Assembly: GCA_041484845.1 (NCBI GenBank)
Contig: JBGPIK010000016.1
Coordinates: 1 to 36,433 of the forward strand
Source of the DNA: JBGPIK01 sp041484845
Lineage (GTDB): Bacteria > Desulfobacterota > Binatia > UBA9968
Direction of reading: 5' to 3'
Length of the DNA: 36,433 nt
The translations under genes were made by a program, and so were the position numbers. Shown piece by piece: positions 15,012-23,663 of this stretch (the first letter of the stretch is position 1; each line of letters begins with the position of its first letter). The notes beneath the pieces are model-generated. The model saw only the letters and a program-made list of their open reading frames with translations. It was not told where the DNA came from and made no database searches.

Positions 15012-15977
15012 ATGTTCCCGCGCTTAATACTTTGCACAACGCTAAGCCTTTGGGCAACGCCCGTTGGCGCTGAGCGCGTAAGAACCGCCATCCCGCGCGC
15101 GACGCTCAACTATTTGAGTGTGCCCGTGGCGGAAGTCAAGGGTTTCTTCCGCGCCGAAGGTCTAGACAATGAGACGATCGTCATCCCCGGCAGCACCGCC
15201 GTTGCCGCGCTGGTCAGCGGTGACGTCGATTACAGCGGCGGCAGCGGTATGCGCGCCGCCGTGCGCGGCGCGCCCATCAAGGCGGTGATGTTCCAAACGG
15301 AAAAGGTTACGTGGTATCTGGTCACCGCGCCCGAGATTGGCAAGGTTTCCGATCTCAAAGGTAAGAAGGCAGCCGTCGGAACGGTGGGTGATACTCAGGA
15401 CACTTTGATCAGCCTCCTGCTTGAGCGCGAAGGACTCGCGGCCCGTGATGTCACGCGGGTGGCCATGCCGTCGCGCAGCACGATGATGAGCATTCTCGCA
15501 TTAAAGTCGGGCGCGATTCAGGCCGCCACGCTCAACGGGGATGAAGCGCTCTTGGCCGAGAAAGAGGGACTGCACACGCTGACTTTTCTTGGCGACTTAT
15601 TTCCTTACCCGTTCCAGGGCTTTTTGGCCACGGACAAAAAGATCACCGAAAAACCGGGCGATATCAAAAGGTGGCTGAGAGCGATGATGCGGGCGCTCCT
15701 GATTATTCGCGAACGATCCGAAGAAGCGGCGGATATTGCGCTGGCAAAAATTCCGATGGGAAACACAAGCCGCTCGTTCGTGGTCGAAGGCATCAAGCGC
15801 TTTGCCAAAGCTTTGCCGGATGGTATTCCCGGCGTTCCTTCTGCTCAGGGCTTGATGAACGTGATCGAGCTTGACGTCAAGGCGCCGCTCAAAATCAAAG
15901 ACGATATCGCGGCAGAAAAGTTTTTATACCTGAAACTCGCCAATGAGGTTAGGGAGGAATTGGAACATAAACGCTGA
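15012..15977 (+). CDS. NMT1/THI5-like substrate-binding protein 2
   Basis: The protein has 321 aa from the ATG at 15012, with AAGGCG as ribosome-binding site and a signal peptide ending TPVGA before ERVRTAIP. The fold signature is ATLNYLSVPVAEVKGFFRAE-GLDNE, AALVSGDVDYSGGSGM, VSDLKGKKAAVGTVGDTQDT, LLEREGLAARDV and AAVRGAPIKAVM. It differs strongly from the preceding protein, so the pair is not a recent duplication. The 7-nt gap after gene 1 argues for one transcript and coupled expression. The ligand is unknown; two different binding proteins in tandem suggest related but distinct ligands or a sensing role. Confidence 0.85.
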   Translation: MFPRLILCTTLSLWATPVGAERVRTAIPRATLNYLSVPVAEVKGFFRAEGLDNETIVIPGSTAVAALVSGDVDYSGGSGMRAAVRGAPIKAVMFQTEKVTWYLVTAPEIGKVSDLKGKKAAVGTVGDTQDTLISLLLEREGLAARDVTRVAMPSRSTMMSILALKSGAIQAATLNGDEALLAEKEGLHTLTFLGDLFPYPFQGFLATDKKITEKPGDIKRWLRAMMRALLIIRERSEEAADIALAKIPMGNTSRSFVVEGIKRFAKALPDGIPGVPSAQGLMNVIELDVKAPLKIKDDIAAEKFLYLKLANEVREELEHKR

Positions 15978-16018
15978 CCTGCGCAACTGTCGTAATAGAG
16001 ACTTATGTGGAGGAGTCG

Positions 16019-17017
16019 ATGAAGCGATGGATTCCTGATTGTGTTATCGTGCTTTTTCTGCTGTTTTCGGCGAGGCAAGCCCACGCTGCCAAAGCATCCG
16101 TCCTGGTGGATCTCGATCCCAACAGCGCCGCACAAACGGTCCTGGTCGAGAGCATCGCGGCGGACAGCAAAGGAATTCTCTATGCCTGCGACCGCGTGAC
16201 CGGAAACGTTTGGCGCATCGATCCAAAAACTCCCAAGCTCATTGTGGTCGGCAAAGTCCACGAGCGCGACATCGGCGGCAAGAAAGTGAGGGCCGATGTA
16301 TCCGGTATTATATTCAATCAACAAGGGGATCTTTATCTCACGGCGGGAGGATTTAAAGAGGTGTTGCGCATCAAGGGCCGAGATCTTAATCCGGAAAAAC
16401 CCGGTACCGCTGAGACTTTCGCCACCGACACAGAAGGCGCCAACGGCATAGCCTTCGATAACCATGGGAACCTTTACGTCTCCGGCGGTAGAAACGGCAA
16501 CATCTACCGCACCGGGCCGGAAGGCGGTAGAGCTCAAATTTTCGCCCGGATCGATCCCCATACACGGACACTCGATGACGGCAAAACACAGCAGGCGATT
16601 ACAGCCAACGGGATGATTTTCGATTCCCAAGGGACCACGCTCTACGTTGCGGATACCGCGCGCGGCGCAATCTGGAAAATCGTCGTTAGCGGCGCCGGTA
16701 AAACAGATCGACCGGCGCTGCTAGCGCAGAGCGTGCTCCTCGAAGGCGCCGACGGACCGGCGTTTGATCCGCGCGGCAACCTCTGGGTCGCCGCCAACGA
16801 GCGCAATGCCGTGGTTGCGGTAACGCCTGACGGCAAGGTTTACGACATCAGCAAAAATGACAGCAAAGGGCCGCTGGAATTTCCGACTTCCGTAGTCTTC
16901 GTCGGCAATACCGCCTATGTGAGCAATTTCGACACGCCGCGGCGAGACAATCTGGCGGCGGATGGTAAGACATCCCTCGATGGCATCGGAGCGTCGATTA
17001 TAAAGATCGAGCCGTAA
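16019..17017 (+). CDS. Exported SMP-30/gluconolactonase-like beta-propeller
   Basis: The protein has 332 aa from the ATG at 16019, five nt after GGAGG; a GTG four codons earlier would overlap that ribosome-binding site. The signal peptide is MKRWIPDCVIVLFLLFSARQ-AHA. Repeated blade motifs follow: GILYACDRVTGNVWRID, GDLYLTAGGFKEVLRI, GANGIAFDNHGNLYVSG, ANGMIFDSQGTTLYVADT, GADGPAFDPRGNLWVAAN and FPTSVVFVGNTAYVSN. SMP-30-type propellers bind a divalent metal and often hydrolyse lactones, though many exported members have no proven activity. It sits 41 nt after one substrate-binding protein and 6 nt before another, so it probably acts in the periplasm on the same compound class. Confidence 0.82.
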   Translation: MKRWIPDCVIVLFLLFSARQAHAAKASVLVDLDPNSAAQTVLVESIAADSKGILYACDRVTGNVWRIDPKTPKLIVVGKVHERDIGGKKVRADVSGIIFNQQGDLYLTAGGFKEVLRIKGRDLNPEKPGTAETFATDTEGANGIAFDNHGNLYVSGGRNGNIYRTGPEGGRAQIFARIDPHTRTLDDGKTQQAITANGMIFDSQGTTLYVADTARGAIWKIVVSGAGKTDRPALLAQSVLLEGADGPAFDPRGNLWVAANERNAVVAVTPDGKVYDISKNDSKGPLEFPTSVVFVGNTAYVSNFDTPRRDNLAADGKTSLDGIGASIIKIEP

Positions 17018-17023
17018 GCGCTT

Positions 17024-18034
17024 ATGACACCGCACAGGCCAAACACAACGCTCTTACTACTTTCTCTTTTCGCCGCCGTCTTCTTGCTGCCCGGCGCCGT
17101 GCGCGCGCAGGAGAAAAAGTCCCTGCGCATCGTCTTTGTGAGTCTGTCGTGGAATAATCAGCTCCCCTTTCGCGTTGCGATCGCCAAGGGATTTTTCAAA
17201 GACCAGGGACTCGCGGTCGAGCCGATCTTTGTTCGCGGCGGCCCCACCGCGATAGCGGCATTAGTTTCCGGAGACGTGGATTTTGCCAGTATCGGCGGCG
17301 CGCAGGCGCCCATCCGGAGCAAGGCCCGCGGCCTGGATGTTCACATCATCGCTTCCCAGTCGAATTACGTAAACTACACGCTGCTCGGGACTAAAGAGGC
17401 CAAGACCATCGAGGACTTACGTGGAAAGACCATCGGCATAACGGGCGCGGGCGCTTTCTCGGACTTCGCCGTGCGCGTGTTTCTTAAGAAAAACAATCTG
17501 GACCCGGACAGAGACGTCACTCTGCGCGCTATCGGCGGCACCGTCGTGCGTGCCGTCGCCCTCGAAAAGGGCATGATCTCCGCGGCGCCGTTTTCCGCCG
17601 AGGACACCGTGCGTCTGCTCGATAAGGGTTATCCGATGATCGTTAATCTTAATGAAGTATTGAGAATTCCCCAGAGCGTCTTTGTCACCCGCGGCGAGGT
17701 TTTAGAAAAATCTCCCGAGACAACGAAGCGATTTCTCAAGGCCATCATCCTGGGCATGCAATTCGCTAAAAACAACAAGCAAGAGGCGATCAAAGCCGGC
17801 TATGCCGCGGGACTCAATGGCGAGCCTGACATCGTCAACCGCTCCTACGATCTTTTCATATCCGGTTACACCCTCGACCTTTCCGTTGCGTATGACGGCA
17901 TTCAAGTAATGCTCGACGAAGACATAAAGAGCGGTGTCGTCGACAAGAAAATGACTTTGGACCGCGTCATCAACGACCGCATCTTGAAGCAGGCGCAGCA
18001 GGAGCTAAGAAGCGAAGGAAGGCTGAAGCCGTGA
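17024..18034 (+). CDS. NMT1/THI5-like substrate-binding protein 3
   Basis: This 336-aa protein has the signal peptide MTPHRPNTTLLLLSLFAAVF-LLPGAVRA. Class motifs are FRVAIAKGFFKDQGLAVEPI, AIAALVSGDVDFASIGGAQA, IEDLRGKTIGITGAGAFSDF, VFLKKNNLDPDRDVTLRAIG and RAVALEKGMISAAPFSAED. The gene starts 6 nt after the SMP-30-like gene, so they are surely co-transcribed. As with its siblings, no permease or ATPase is seen. The protein ends with a charged tail (QQELRSEGRLKP). The ligand is unknown. Confidence 0.86.
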   Translation: MTPHRPNTTLLLLSLFAAVFLLPGAVRAQEKKSLRIVFVSLSWNNQLPFRVAIAKGFFKDQGLAVEPIFVRGGPTAIAALVSGDVDFASIGGAQAPIRSKARGLDVHIIASQSNYVNYTLLGTKEAKTIEDLRGKTIGITGAGAFSDFAVRVFLKKNNLDPDRDVTLRAIGGTVVRAVALEKGMISAAPFSAEDTVRLLDKGYPMIVNLNEVLRIPQSVFVTRGEVLEKSPETTKRFLKAIILGMQFAKNNKQEAIKAGYAAGLNGEPDIVNRSYDLFISGYTLDLSVAYDGIQVMLDEDIKSGVVDKKMTLDRVINDRILKQAQQELRSEGRLKP

Positions 18035-18097
18035 GATCGGCGAATCCCTCCTTGCGACGGCGATCCGGCGCGTGGTATGGTCCGCCAGTATTTCGCT

Positions 18098-18233
18098 AGC
18101 AGGTTGCTGAAAAAACTCTCCGTTCACCCTTCGAGAGCCTCAGGGCGAACGGAGGAGAAATTGAAATCATCGCGTGTTTTCCGCTCGTGCTGAGGCTCTC
18201 GAAGCACGAGGAACATTTTTTCAGCGCCCTGCT
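18098..18233. mobile_element. MITE-like element, copy A
   Basis: The 136-bp element is bounded by inverted ends AGCAGGTTGCTGAAAAA (18098-18114) and TTTTTCAGCGCCCTGCT (18217-18233), with 2 of 17 mismatched. Inside are inverted CTTCGAGAGCCTCAG and CTGAGGCTCTCGAAG segments, so it folds on itself almost completely. There is no coding capacity. It lies in the leader of the reductive-dehalogenase-like gene and shares ends and interior type with 34505-34630. Confidence 0.72.
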
Positions 18234-18276
18234 CGTTTCTCGTTCGAAATCCGCCCAGGAATGGGGACGCCAATTC

Positions 18277-19470
18277 ATGGAAACATCTAAACAGCTCAAC
18301 CCGAGAAGTTACCGCATTGTAGGCCCTCAGCGACAAGTCGACGAGCGTGATACTCCTCACCCGAGAGTCGAACGTGGCGAAATTGGAGAACGGCTCCTTA
18401 ACTGGCGCAAGACCCGCGCCGGCCAGGATCCGTTCAGGCGCATTTTCGGCGTTGGCGGCGGCGACCCGAAAAACGGCTTGCAATTAATCATGAAGGGCGT
18501 GCCCGAAGGCGCGGTGAATCCTAACCCGGTTCCCATTCCGAATCCGGTCGAGATGGCGAGCGACATCAAAGAAGTCGCGCGGTTCTTCGGCGCCGACGTG
18601 GTCGGCATCGCCCATCTCGATCAAGCGTATGTCTATTCCCATCGGGGGCGCGCCAATCCCGCCCTCGGCACAAAAGCGGGCGATCCCATCGACCTCCCAC
18701 ACCGCTATGCCATCTGTCTGGGCTTCGCCAGTGATTATGAAAAATTTCTGAGCAATAACAGCCGCATTTCCGACGCCGAATACGGGCTCGGCAACCAGCG
18801 CATGATTCCAACCACCTTTATGCTGGCCGCCTATATCCGCGAGATGGGTTACCCGGCGCGCGCGCACGATTACGCAAGAGGCGAAGTCAATCCCATTCCT
18901 TTGGCGGTGAATGCGGGGCTCGGCGAGCTCGGACGTCATGGAATGTTGATCCACGAAGAGTACGGCTCGCGGATTCATTTGTCCGTGGTTACAACGGATC
19001 TCCCGCTGGCCGTCGATCAGCCCGTGGAAATAGGTGTCGAAGACGTATGCAAGTACTGCATGAAATGCGCGCGCACTTGCCCGTCGCACAGCATCTCTTT
19101 TGGCGGCAAGGAAGTGCACAACGGCGTCGAGCGTTACCGCATCAACGTCGATAGCTGCTACAAATACAGGCTTGCCGGCCGCGACCAGTGGACTAATTGC
19201 GTCATCTGCGTTTCGTCCTGCTGCTATAATAAACCGAAGGCGTGGTGGCACACGCTGGCTATCAAGTCGATTATATGGACCCCCATTCCGTTGCGCGCCC
19301 TGGTGATCAAACCGCTGCTCTGGATAGATGATCTTTTTTGGGGAAAGAGACCCTGGAAACACATGAAGTGGTTGCGGTACGACAATGCTCCCGAGCCCGC
19401 CATCTGCGCTATTCCGGGCTGCACCGTGAAGCACGCCAATCTCCAGCACAAGCGACTGCACACGGCTTGA
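18277..19470 (+). CDS. Reductive-dehalogenase-like double [4Fe-4S] protein (cytoplasmic type)
   Basis: The protein has 397 aa from the ATG at 18277. The frame is open upstream but that part is MITE sequence. A ferredoxin-type motif CKYCMKCARTCP (CX2CX2CX3CP) binds the first cluster. A second set, C-X13-C-X2-C-X3-C in SCYKYRLAGRDQ...NCVICVSSCC, binds the second, with Cys in place of the usual Pro after it. Ahead of them is AGLGELGRHGMLIHEEYGSR followed by TDLPL, highly typical of RdhA and QueG-related corrinoid enzymes. No twin-arginine signal and no RdhB membrane anchor are present, so a soluble, non-respiratory enzyme is expected. Likely chemistry is B12-dependent reduction of an organohalide or similar bond; this is inferred from family only. 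It sits among transport-like genes. Confidence 0.72.
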   Translation: METSKQLNPRSYRIVGPQRQVDERDTPHPRVERGEIGERLLNWRKTRAGQDPFRRIFGVGGGDPKNGLQLIMKGVPEGAVNPNPVPIPNPVEMASDIKEVARFFGADVVGIAHLDQAYVYSHRGRANPALGTKAGDPIDLPHRYAICLGFASDYEKFLSNNSRISDAEYGLGNQRMIPTTFMLAAYIREMGYPARAHDYARGEVNPIPLAVNAGLGELGRHGMLIHEEYGSRIHLSVVTTDLPLAVDQPVEIGVEDVCKYCMKCARTCPSHSISFGGKEVHNGVERYRINVDSCYKYRLAGRDQWTNCVICVSSCCYNKPKAWWHTLAIKSIIWTPIPLRALVIKPLLWIDDLFWGKRPWKHMKWLRYDNAPEPAICAIPGCTVKHANLQHKRLHTA

Positions 19471-19549
19471 CGGCTCGCGAGGACGAGCCGCGTGGACAAA
19501 TCCTGCCGATGACATAACTGATGACGCAACAAGGAAGGCTGGAACCAAA

Positions 19550-20515
19550 ATGAAAATCTTCGCTTTCGCTTTGATGGCGATCGTCTCGCTCTTCGGCGCG
19601 CCGCATAAGAACTCTTCGGTATTCGCCTTAGAGCCGATTACCGTTTCTTACCAGGGTCCCGGGGTGTTTAACCTGCCCGTCGAACTTGCCGTCCAGCGCG
19701 GGTTTTTCCAAGATCAAAATCTCGACGTCAAATTAATAATGACGCGCTCGGACATCGACCGCACCGCCCTGGTCACTGGAGATATCGATTACACTCTGCG
19801 CGGCAGCTCAACGGTACTGTCCGCCGCGAGAGGACTGCCGATCCGCATGCTTTTTGTCGGAACCCTGAAACCCTTCTGGGCCCTGGTCGTGCGCCCGGAG
19901 GTGAATTCGGTCAAAGATCTCAAGAGCAAGGTCTTGGGTGTGGCTGGATTGGCTGGCGGCCATCACGTCGCCACCCGGTTGATTATTCGCGAATATGGTT
20001 TAGATCCAGACAAGGATGTGGTCTTTAAAGTAATCGCCGCGGGATCACGCCTTCCCGGCCTGATGTCGGGAGCGATGGATGCGGGTCTCTTGGAGTATGC
20101 CGAAGCGTTCCGGGCCAAAAAGAGCGGCTTTAAGATTTTGCTCAACGCCGCTGACCATTACACGATCCTCAATTGGGGTGTCGGAGTCAATCTCAAAAAA
20201 TTGCGTGAGCAACCGGATCAAGTCAAGCGTTTTCTGAGAGGAAACGTGATGGGACTGAGATTTATGCGAGAGAATCGCAATCTGGTCCTGGAGGCGATGG
20301 TCAACCGGCTGAAGCTGGACCGCGAAACAGCCGAGGGAGTCTACCAACTGTCTATCAATAACTTCACCAAAGACGGCACCCTGGAAGAGGCGACGCTGAA
20401 AGCCGTGGTGAATCAGCAATTGGCCGAAGCCAAGGTTAAAGAGGTGCCGCTATCGCAAGTAAGCGACTTCACCCTGCTCCAACAGACGTTGAAAGAAACC
20501 CCCTTGTCGCAATAA
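19550..20515 (+). CDS. NMT1/THI5-like substrate-binding protein 4
   Basis: This 321-aa protein has the signal peptide MKIFAFALMAIVSLFGAPHK-NSSVFA. AAGGAAGGCTGG precedes the ATG. Motifs are NLPVELAVQRGFFQDQNLDV, TALVTGDIDYTLRGSSTV, VKDLKSKVLGVAGLAGGHHV, IREYGLDPDKDVVFKVIAAG and GLMSGAMDAGLL. It follows the reductive-dehalogenase-like gene by 79 nt and precedes the LLM oxidoreductase by 79 nt, all in one direction. It could deliver the substrate handled by these enzymes, but again no permease is encoded here. Confidence 0.86.
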   Translation: MKIFAFALMAIVSLFGAPHKNSSVFALEPITVSYQGPGVFNLPVELAVQRGFFQDQNLDVKLIMTRSDIDRTALVTGDIDYTLRGSSTVLSAARGLPIRMLFVGTLKPFWALVVRPEVNSVKDLKSKVLGVAGLAGGHHVATRLIIREYGLDPDKDVVFKVIAAGSRLPGLMSGAMDAGLLEYAEAFRAKKSGFKILLNAADHYTILNWGVGVNLKKLREQPDQVKRFLRGNVMGLRFMRENRNLVLEAMVNRLKLDRETAEGVYQLSINNFTKDGTLEEATLKAVVNQQLAEAKVKEVPLSQVSDFTLLQQTLKETPLSQ

Positions 20516-20594
20516 CAACCTGGCGGTGTTATTCGAGCCCCGCTCTCCCGAGTTCATTGGCTTTCAGCGCGCATTGTGATAGCCGTCGAAATGT

Positions 20595-21674
20595 ATGGCA
20601 GGTCATTCTGCGCGCTTCGCCGGCGAGATCGGAATCCACTTTCCGCTCCACGTTCTCAACCGCTATTCTTTACCCGATTTGATCAGCCTTGCGGATAAAG
20701 CCTGGCAGACTTTGCGGCCGTTCGGCTTTACGCAGGTCTGGACCAACGACAATCTGGAGTACCGCAGCGTCTTGGCGGGTTCCGCCGCGCTCGTGGCGCG
20801 CGTTCCGGTCAAGCTCGGAACCGCGATCACGGTCCCTTACTTTCGCAATCCTATCGATCTTGCGGCTGCCTTCGCGACGATCTCGGAACTGATGGACGGT
20901 CGCGAGATTTCTCTGGGATTGGGGCCGGGTTCGAGATCGATTCTGGCGCATCAAGTCGAGCGCACAAAGCCTTTGACCCTTATGGCCGAATTAGCCGTTG
21001 CTTTACGGAAGCTATTCAACGGAGACTCGCTTCGCCGCGACGAGATTCCGGCGCTCGCCTCCTACTTTCATTTAAACGCTGAAAGCTACACGCTACGTTT
21101 CAAAACGCCTGCGCCGATCCGGCTTTATTACGGTCCCAGCCTGCTCAAGCCCGCGGTGCTCGATTTGATCGCGCGCCACTTTGACGGAGTGATCCTTCAA
21201 ACTCTCTACGGCCAGGCAGACATGGAAGCGACGCTCTCGACTCTCGCGCGCGCTCGAGCCGAGGCTCCCCTCCTGCCGCCGCTTACCAAAGTGATGCTTC
21301 TCAATGCCTCCGTTGCGCGCGACGAGCGCGCTGCTAAACAGCACGCCAAGCGCTTTGTCTCCCATATCGTTTCCGGATGGCCCGACGACGTGCTGCGACG
21401 CAGAGACATCGATCCGCGTGCGATTCAGTCGGTGCGCCAAGCCTACGCCGAGAATCGCGGCGTCGATCATGCGGCAGCGCTGACTCCGGATGAGGCTGTA
21501 GAGCGTTTGGTCATCGCCGGCACGGCCAAGCAGTGCCTGGAGCGCATCGCGGGCATGTTTTCATTGGCGGCGCGCGAAGGATTCACGGAAATTGTTATCG
21601 GCGTGCCGCTGGGGCCCGATGTTCAAGAGGTCATCGATATCTGGGGTCAAGAAATCCTGCCGGCGTTGCGGTAA
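20595..21674 (+). CDS. LLM-class flavin-dependent oxidoreductase
   Basis: This 359-aa protein has the luciferase-like TIM barrel. LISLADKAWQTLRPFGFTQV-WTNDNLEYRS forms the first strands, RVPVKLGTAITVPYFRNPID-LAAAFATISELMDGREISLG-LGPGSRS is the classic cofactor-region block, and ARHFDGVILQTLYG and KVMLLNASVARDERAA occur later. Members use FMN or F420 to oxidise or reduce organic substrates, including desulfonation and nitrilotriacetate-type cleavage. F420 use is suggested, not proven, by the next gene. No signal peptide is seen, so it acts in the cytoplasm. Confidence 0.85.
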   Translation: MAGHSARFAGEIGIHFPLHVLNRYSLPDLISLADKAWQTLRPFGFTQVWTNDNLEYRSVLAGSAALVARVPVKLGTAITVPYFRNPIDLAAAFATISELMDGREISLGLGPGSRSILAHQVERTKPLTLMAELAVALRKLFNGDSLRRDEIPALASYFHLNAESYTLRFKTPAPIRLYYGPSLLKPAVLDLIARHFDGVILQTLYGQADMEATLSTLARARAEAPLLPPLTKVMLLNASVARDERAAKQHAKRFVSHIVSGWPDDVLRRRDIDPRAIQSVRQAYAENRGVDHAAALTPDEAVERLVIAGTAKQCLERIAGMFSLAAREGFTEIVIGVPLGPDVQEVIDIWGQEILPALR

Positions 21675-21838
21675 AATTGCCGGTCGCGCCTAAATGACGC
21701 TAACGTGTACTGGCTGCGCCGGCGCGCCATGGGGCAAGTTAAGGACCATCAACCCGCTGTCGGATAAGGGCTACAACAATTCCTAACGGTGCACTGACAG
21801 AGAGGACAATTCGCGCCTATAAAGAAAAGAGTAATGCC

Positions 21839-22591
21839 ATGAAGCAAAGTCATCGGCTTTTTTTAAAATTGGCTTTAGCATCCGCCGTGACACTCGCTGT
21901 GATCGGCGTCCTGCTAACGACGCCGGCTGCGATGAGCGCGGAAAAATCTTCCTTGAAAATCGGAATCATTGGATCGGGTAACATTGGCAGCACACTGGGC
22001 GAGTTTTGGATCAAGGCCGGACATGAAGTGTTGTTTTCCTCCCGTCACCCTGAGGAACTCCAGGAGCTGGTCAAACGCCTGGGGCCCAAGGCCCATGCCG
22101 GGACAACGCGAGAGGCGGCGAATTTTGGCGACGTCATTTTAGTGTCTGTTCCTTACGCCGCTCTACCCGAGATTGGGCGTGATCTGGCCAACGAACTGCC
22201 AGGAAAGATCGTGCTCGACACCTGCAATCCGGTGCCCAACCGCGATGGTAAAATGGCAGAGGAGGCGCGCGCCAAGGGAACGGGCATTGCCTCGCCCGAA
22301 TATTTACGCGGCACGCGTCTGGTGCGTACATTCAATACGCTCGGCGTCACGAGACTCCGCGGCGCGGCCTTCCGAGCAGGAGAGCGCGTCGCCATACCGA
22401 TTGCGGGCGACGACAAGGCGGCGATCGAAGTCGCGTCCCGCCTGGTGGTCGACGCCGGCTTCGATCCCGTCTTGGTTGGACCGCTTAGCCGCGCCAAGGA
22501 GTTCGATCAAGGCGGGCCTTTATACGGCAAGGTGGTCTCGGCGCGCGAGATGCGCCAGATGATGGGCAGCAATCCCGCGCTCAAACCGTGA
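21839..22591 (+). CDS. F420-dependent NADP oxidoreductase-like protein with N-terminal signal sequence
   Basis: This 250-aa protein starts with a hydrophobic segment typical of export (MKQSHRLFLKLALASAVTLA-VIGVLLTTPAAMSA). It then has a complete Rossmann domain of the NADPH:F420 reductase type: LKIGIIGSGNIGSTLGEFWI with GSGNIG at 45-50, a phosphate-binding SSRHPEEL, DVILVSVPYAALPEI, VLDTCNPVPNRDG and LVRTFNTLG. Family members are normally cytoplasmic. NAD(P)H is not available in the periplasm, so either the leader is an inner-membrane anchor facing in, or the true start is the internal M32. The gene follows the LLM oxidoreductase by 164 nt. Confidence 0.78.
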   Translation: MKQSHRLFLKLALASAVTLAVIGVLLTTPAAMSAEKSSLKIGIIGSGNIGSTLGEFWIKAGHEVLFSSRHPEELQELVKRLGPKAHAGTTREAANFGDVILVSVPYAALPEIGRDLANELPGKIVLDTCNPVPNRDGKMAEEARAKGTGIASPEYLRGTRLVRTFNTLGVTRLRGAAFRAGERVAIPIAGDDKAAIEVASRLVVDAGFDPVLVGPLSRAKEFDQGGPLYGKVVSAREMRQMMGSNPALKP

Positions 22592-22725
22592 GCGGATAAA
22601 GCTGCGTATAGCTTCATTCGCGAAACTCTGTCATCAGTGACGGGGAGCATCTTTTCTTGTGATACAGCTCGGCGGATGCTGATTCACATCGGCGCTGTTG
22701 GACAATATCATTCCTGAGTGTCCAC

Positions 22726-23574
22726 TCAGCCTATGGCAAGGCTCGTTTGGCCGTAAATGTTTTCGCGCTGCCTCCATGACGCACTGGTTCCCCTCCCCAT
22801 GTGCCGATTGGTCCGCACACTCTCAAATCCATATCGGTTCAGCAGCTCTACAGCGCCTCGGTTTATCTCCGGGACAACAACCGAAACCGGCCCGTCATAG
22901 CGCAAAGACAACGCAGCTTTTAACAACACCTCGGCATCCTGGGATCGCCGCGCGACCCAAGGCCCGATTCGATGTGTTTGCGCGAAAAGATAACCCGTAA
23001 TTCTATTTCGTTCATCCCGCAACATGAAAGCACGCCCTGGAAAGGCGGTCAGCAGAATATGCAACACATCAGCTCGGGCCGCGCCAAACACGCTTGCATC
23101 CCAGTTAACCAATGCATCAAGCTCCCGCGCCGATACAACGTGGACATGGTGAGAGCGTTCACGAAGAGGCAACATGCCGCCGCGCCGGAATACGTAGGTT
23201 CGATCATAGGCAACGAAACCCAGCTTTTGATAGAGGGGCTGGCCCGCTTCGCTGGCATCAAGCAAGACCAGGGGCACTCCACGGCTGTCGAGCCAGTCCA
23301 ACAGATACTGCATCAAAACAACACCTACGCCCTGCTTCTGCGCGTCCTGATGAACTGCCATTGACCCCACATAGGCAAAAGCAGCATAAACGATTGTCCC
23401 GACCACCCCGACGGCCAATCCGTCCTGCGACGCCAAGAACCAACCATCGGGTTGTATTCTACGATAAAGATGGAGATCCTCGATCCGGCTTTCGGTCCTT
23501 CGAAAAGCAGACTTCAGGATGCCGTCAGCGACTTCAAGGTCAGCGTCCGACACAACACGAATCGAAATGGACAT
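22726..23574 (-). CDS. Tandem-GNAT N-acetyltransferase
   Basis: This 282-aa protein has an N-terminal GNAT domain whose acetyl-CoA loop is QKQGVGVVLMQYLLDW, after AYVGSMAVH, and which ends with PLYQKLGFVAYDRTYVFRR. The second half (GRAFMLRDERNRITGYLFAQ, RIGPWVA, GAVELLNRYGFESVRTNRHM) matches the Acetyltransf_18-type C-terminal domain found in YitH-like proteins. Such proteins acetylate small amines; the acceptor is unknown. The gene is convergent with the F420-type gene. Confidence 0.8.
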   Translation of the reverse strand: MSISIRVVSDADLEVADGILKSAFRRTESRIEDLHLYRRIQPDGWFLASQDGLAVGVVGTIVYAAFAYVGSMAVHQDAQKQGVGVVLMQYLLDWLDSRGVPLVLLDASEAGQPLYQKLGFVAYDRTYVFRRGGMLPLRERSHHVHVVSARELDALVNWDASVFGAARADVLHILLTAFPGRAFMLRDERNRITGYLFAQTHRIGPWVARRSQDAEVLLKAALSLRYDGPVSVVVPEINRGAVELLNRYGFESVRTNRHMGRGTSASWRQRENIYGQTSLAIG

Positions 23575-23663
23575 CGAAACAACCTAACGCATATTTGACG
23601 AGGAGCATTCTCGTCCTATCCCGCGCCGGTGGACGAAAACGGTGTTCGCCTTTTTGATGATCC

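Noticed and set aside
18484..19548. Long open frame (354 codons) on the minus strand opposite the reductive-dehalogenase-like gene
   Set aside because: It has no recognisable domain, while the plus strand encodes clear iron-sulfur motifs; GC-rich third positions make such antisense frames common.
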